Positions 62,545 to 64,000 of a DNA stretch of 64,000 nucleotides are shown in pieces. Both the position numbers and the translations under genes were made by a program. The first letter of the stretch is position 1; each line of letters starts with the position of its first letter. This DNA comes from Plasmodium coatneyi (taxonomy: Eukaryota; Apicomplexa; Aconoidasida; Haemosporida; Plasmodiidae): positions 4,526,001 to 4,590,000 of the forward strand of contig NC_033567.1 of the NCBI RefSeq assembly GCF_001680005.1, in the 5' to 3' direction. Below the pieces are notes generated by a model that was given only the letters and a program-made list of their open reading frames with translations, made no database searches and had not been told where the DNA came from.

Positions 62545-63884
62545 CTTACAAGATGTTATTTCCATCCATGCCAAACTGCTTCTTTCGTATACCCCTTACG
62601 TGTTCGCTATGTTGTCATTACGTGAGGAAAAGGAAAATGTATACACATACGAAAGGTGTGACTAATGGGTAGCTAATTATTTCTATACTTTTTCACTTTA
62701 CCTGGCTTGCTCATATGCGTCTGCATTAAGCCTGTAAATTTGCTTACGGTTAAAAAAATAAAGAAGAGGTGGATATATCTGTACACAGACATTTTCCTTT
62801 TGTTAAATCCGGAGGAACACGCCTCATCGCGTGAGCTAATAAATACTCTCATACGTATATATATGCATATGTGTATATTTACTCATTTTAATATACTCCC
62901 TTTTTTTCCTAGCTATTCACATTAAAGCTATGAGCAACCCTTTACGCGTGATTTAAAAGGAAATATTTTCCTCGCAACTTGGTATGTAAAAATTGCTGGG
63001 TAAAAATAAACAGGGCACAGTTGGCCTCATGAAGTTGCTTCCTTTTGTCTTTAATTTGCTTCAAAATAGAGGCCTACGCAGGCTTCATTATTCACCTTTT
63101 TAAAAATATTTTAAAAATTGTGGGTAACAATTGCGTAAACACATTTTGGGAAAAAATGCGGTAAAATTGAATATCCCTCTTTGCGGCACAAAACCAGGGT
63201 TGCAAAAAAAAAAAAAAACGCGTTGCACACATCACCGTACTTGCCATTATTTATCGAAGAAATGAATGAAAAAAAGGCGGTTAAGTCGCAAAAAGGAGGT
63301 TCTCAAAATTGCAAGTTTTTGATGCTCATATTTGCAAAAGTGTTATCTCCCTGTGATTCGAAATGGCTACTCCCGTAGGTGTGCAGCGACATCGGTGGAA
63401 ATCCCAATTGGGTGAACGTATAACGCGTGCTTATGTGTGTGTATATAAAAGGAAACGCAGTGGTGAAGTGCTTAATAACAAAAAAATTCCCTTACATTTT
63501 AAGCCTTTGTATCCGGTAAATGTGTGCATTTTTACGTATTTCTTAATGATCACATTTTTAATAGAGGAAAGAAAAGAAAAAACTAAACATTTTGGGGTAG
63601 CCGAACCTTTAACGGTGAAGAAATGTTGCAACTTTTTTTCTTCCCCCTTTGCGCAACACTTAGAAGTTCAGTAAGTATTTCACGAAAAGCAACATTTGTA
63701 TGGGTGAAAGAATTTAAAAAGGCAGGAGTTCAACACACGCCTTTTTTTGGGGCAGTTGTTTTTTAAAAAGGGTTGTTTGGGCTTTATTTTGTATCCTACA
63801 AGAAGGGTGTTACGCTTGTTTATTGAGTTTATGTAGCCGTGACGACGCGGTATGGGCAATTTTGCTTAGTAGCATATATTAATA

Positions 63885-63987
63885 TTACAACGGCAGGTCG
63901 GTTTGCACTTCCTCTGGCCCCACTTTCCACATCGAGCTTGGTATCTTCTTAAAAGTTCCAATGGTATATGTAATTCCGTTCAGTTTT
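63885..63987 (-). CDS. Last exon of an unidentified gene (partial)
   Basis: On the minus strand an acceptor TTTTGCAG at 63988-63995 is followed by 103 bases coding 34 codons: KLNGITYTIGTFKKIPSSM, then WKVGPEEVQTDLPL and TAA. The frame upstream of the acceptor has a TAA at once, so the exon must begin at the splice site in phase 2. The rest of the gene lies beyond the right edge. The peptide is well mixed in composition, unlike the surrounding non-coding DNA, which supports it being coding. I do not recognise the family. Confidence 0.55.
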
Positions 63988-64000
63988 CTGCAAAATTAGA

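Larger units (their letters stand above)
61289..63884. promoter_or_regulatory. Long intergenic region upstream of TREP
   Basis: This 2.6 kb stretch lies between the TREP start and the end of the next minus-strand gene. It should hold the TREP promoter and 5' UTR. It contains two TGCATG-type hexamers and a (TA)n/(T)n tract, listed separately. ORFs at 62294-62476 and 63363-63674 lack domains, so no gene is called. Confidence 0.5.

Noticed and set aside
63363..63674. 103-codon plus-strand frame near the right edge
   Set aside because: No recognisable domain, and composition like the surrounding intergenic DNA; antisense overlap with another short frame.

Overview
The window is nuclear DNA from a malaria parasite (Plasmodium). 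It fits the vivax/cynomolgi/knowlesi group better than P. falciparum. The evidence is long Asn/Lys/Asp/Glu-rich proteins with low-complexity inserts, short introns with GTAAG-type donors, many poly(T)/poly(A) tracts in 0.4-2.6 kb gaps, an A+T content clearly below that of P. falciparum, and a sporozoite TRAP-family surface protein (TREP). I cannot name the species from sequence alone. From memory, unchecked, the gene order resembles the P. falciparum chromosome 14 block that holds TREP, a Sec7 protein, a CLK kinase, LSM5, dephospho-CoA kinase and an organellar HSP90.

Layout. 1-311 (-): 5' end of an apicoplast-type HSP90. 1498-2715 (+): CCCH+RING splicing factor (RNF113/Cwc24). 4715-5945 (+): dephospho-CoA kinase, two exons. 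6941-12379 (+): gamma-tubulin complex protein 4 with a large lectin-like insert. 13574-16039 (+): PARN-type deadenylase. 17473-20256 (+): WD40 protein, two exons. 20615-21247 (-): LSM5, three exons. 22052-24095 (-): helical-repeat, organelle-type RNA-binding candidate, two exons. 26083-27822 (+): AT-hook plus cupin protein resembling Mif2/CENP-C. 29481-33398 (+): CLK/DYRK-like kinase. 34035-42905 (-): giant Sec7 ARF-GEF. 44724-45950 (+): organellar EF-Ts. 46304-53532 (-): 2,342-residue unknown protein. 55011-61288 (-): TREP. 63885-63987 (-): last exon of a further gene.

Most genes are core housekeeping: spliceosome (RNF113, LSM5, CLK kinase), microtubule nucleation and centromere (GCP4, CENP-C-like), secretion (Sec7), CoA synthesis, mRNA decay (PARN) and organelle function (HSP90, EF-Ts, helical-repeat protein). 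They do not form one pathway. TREP is the lineage-specific gene.

I see no new multi-gene system, mobile element, CRISPR array or RNA gene. The most unusual signals are domain-level: a concanavalin-A/L-type-lectin-like beta-sandwich inside GCP4, a von Willebrand A-like domain without its metal site in TREP, a kinase with DFN in place of DFG and no glycines in its P-loop, and an EF-Ts lacking the usual TDFV motif.
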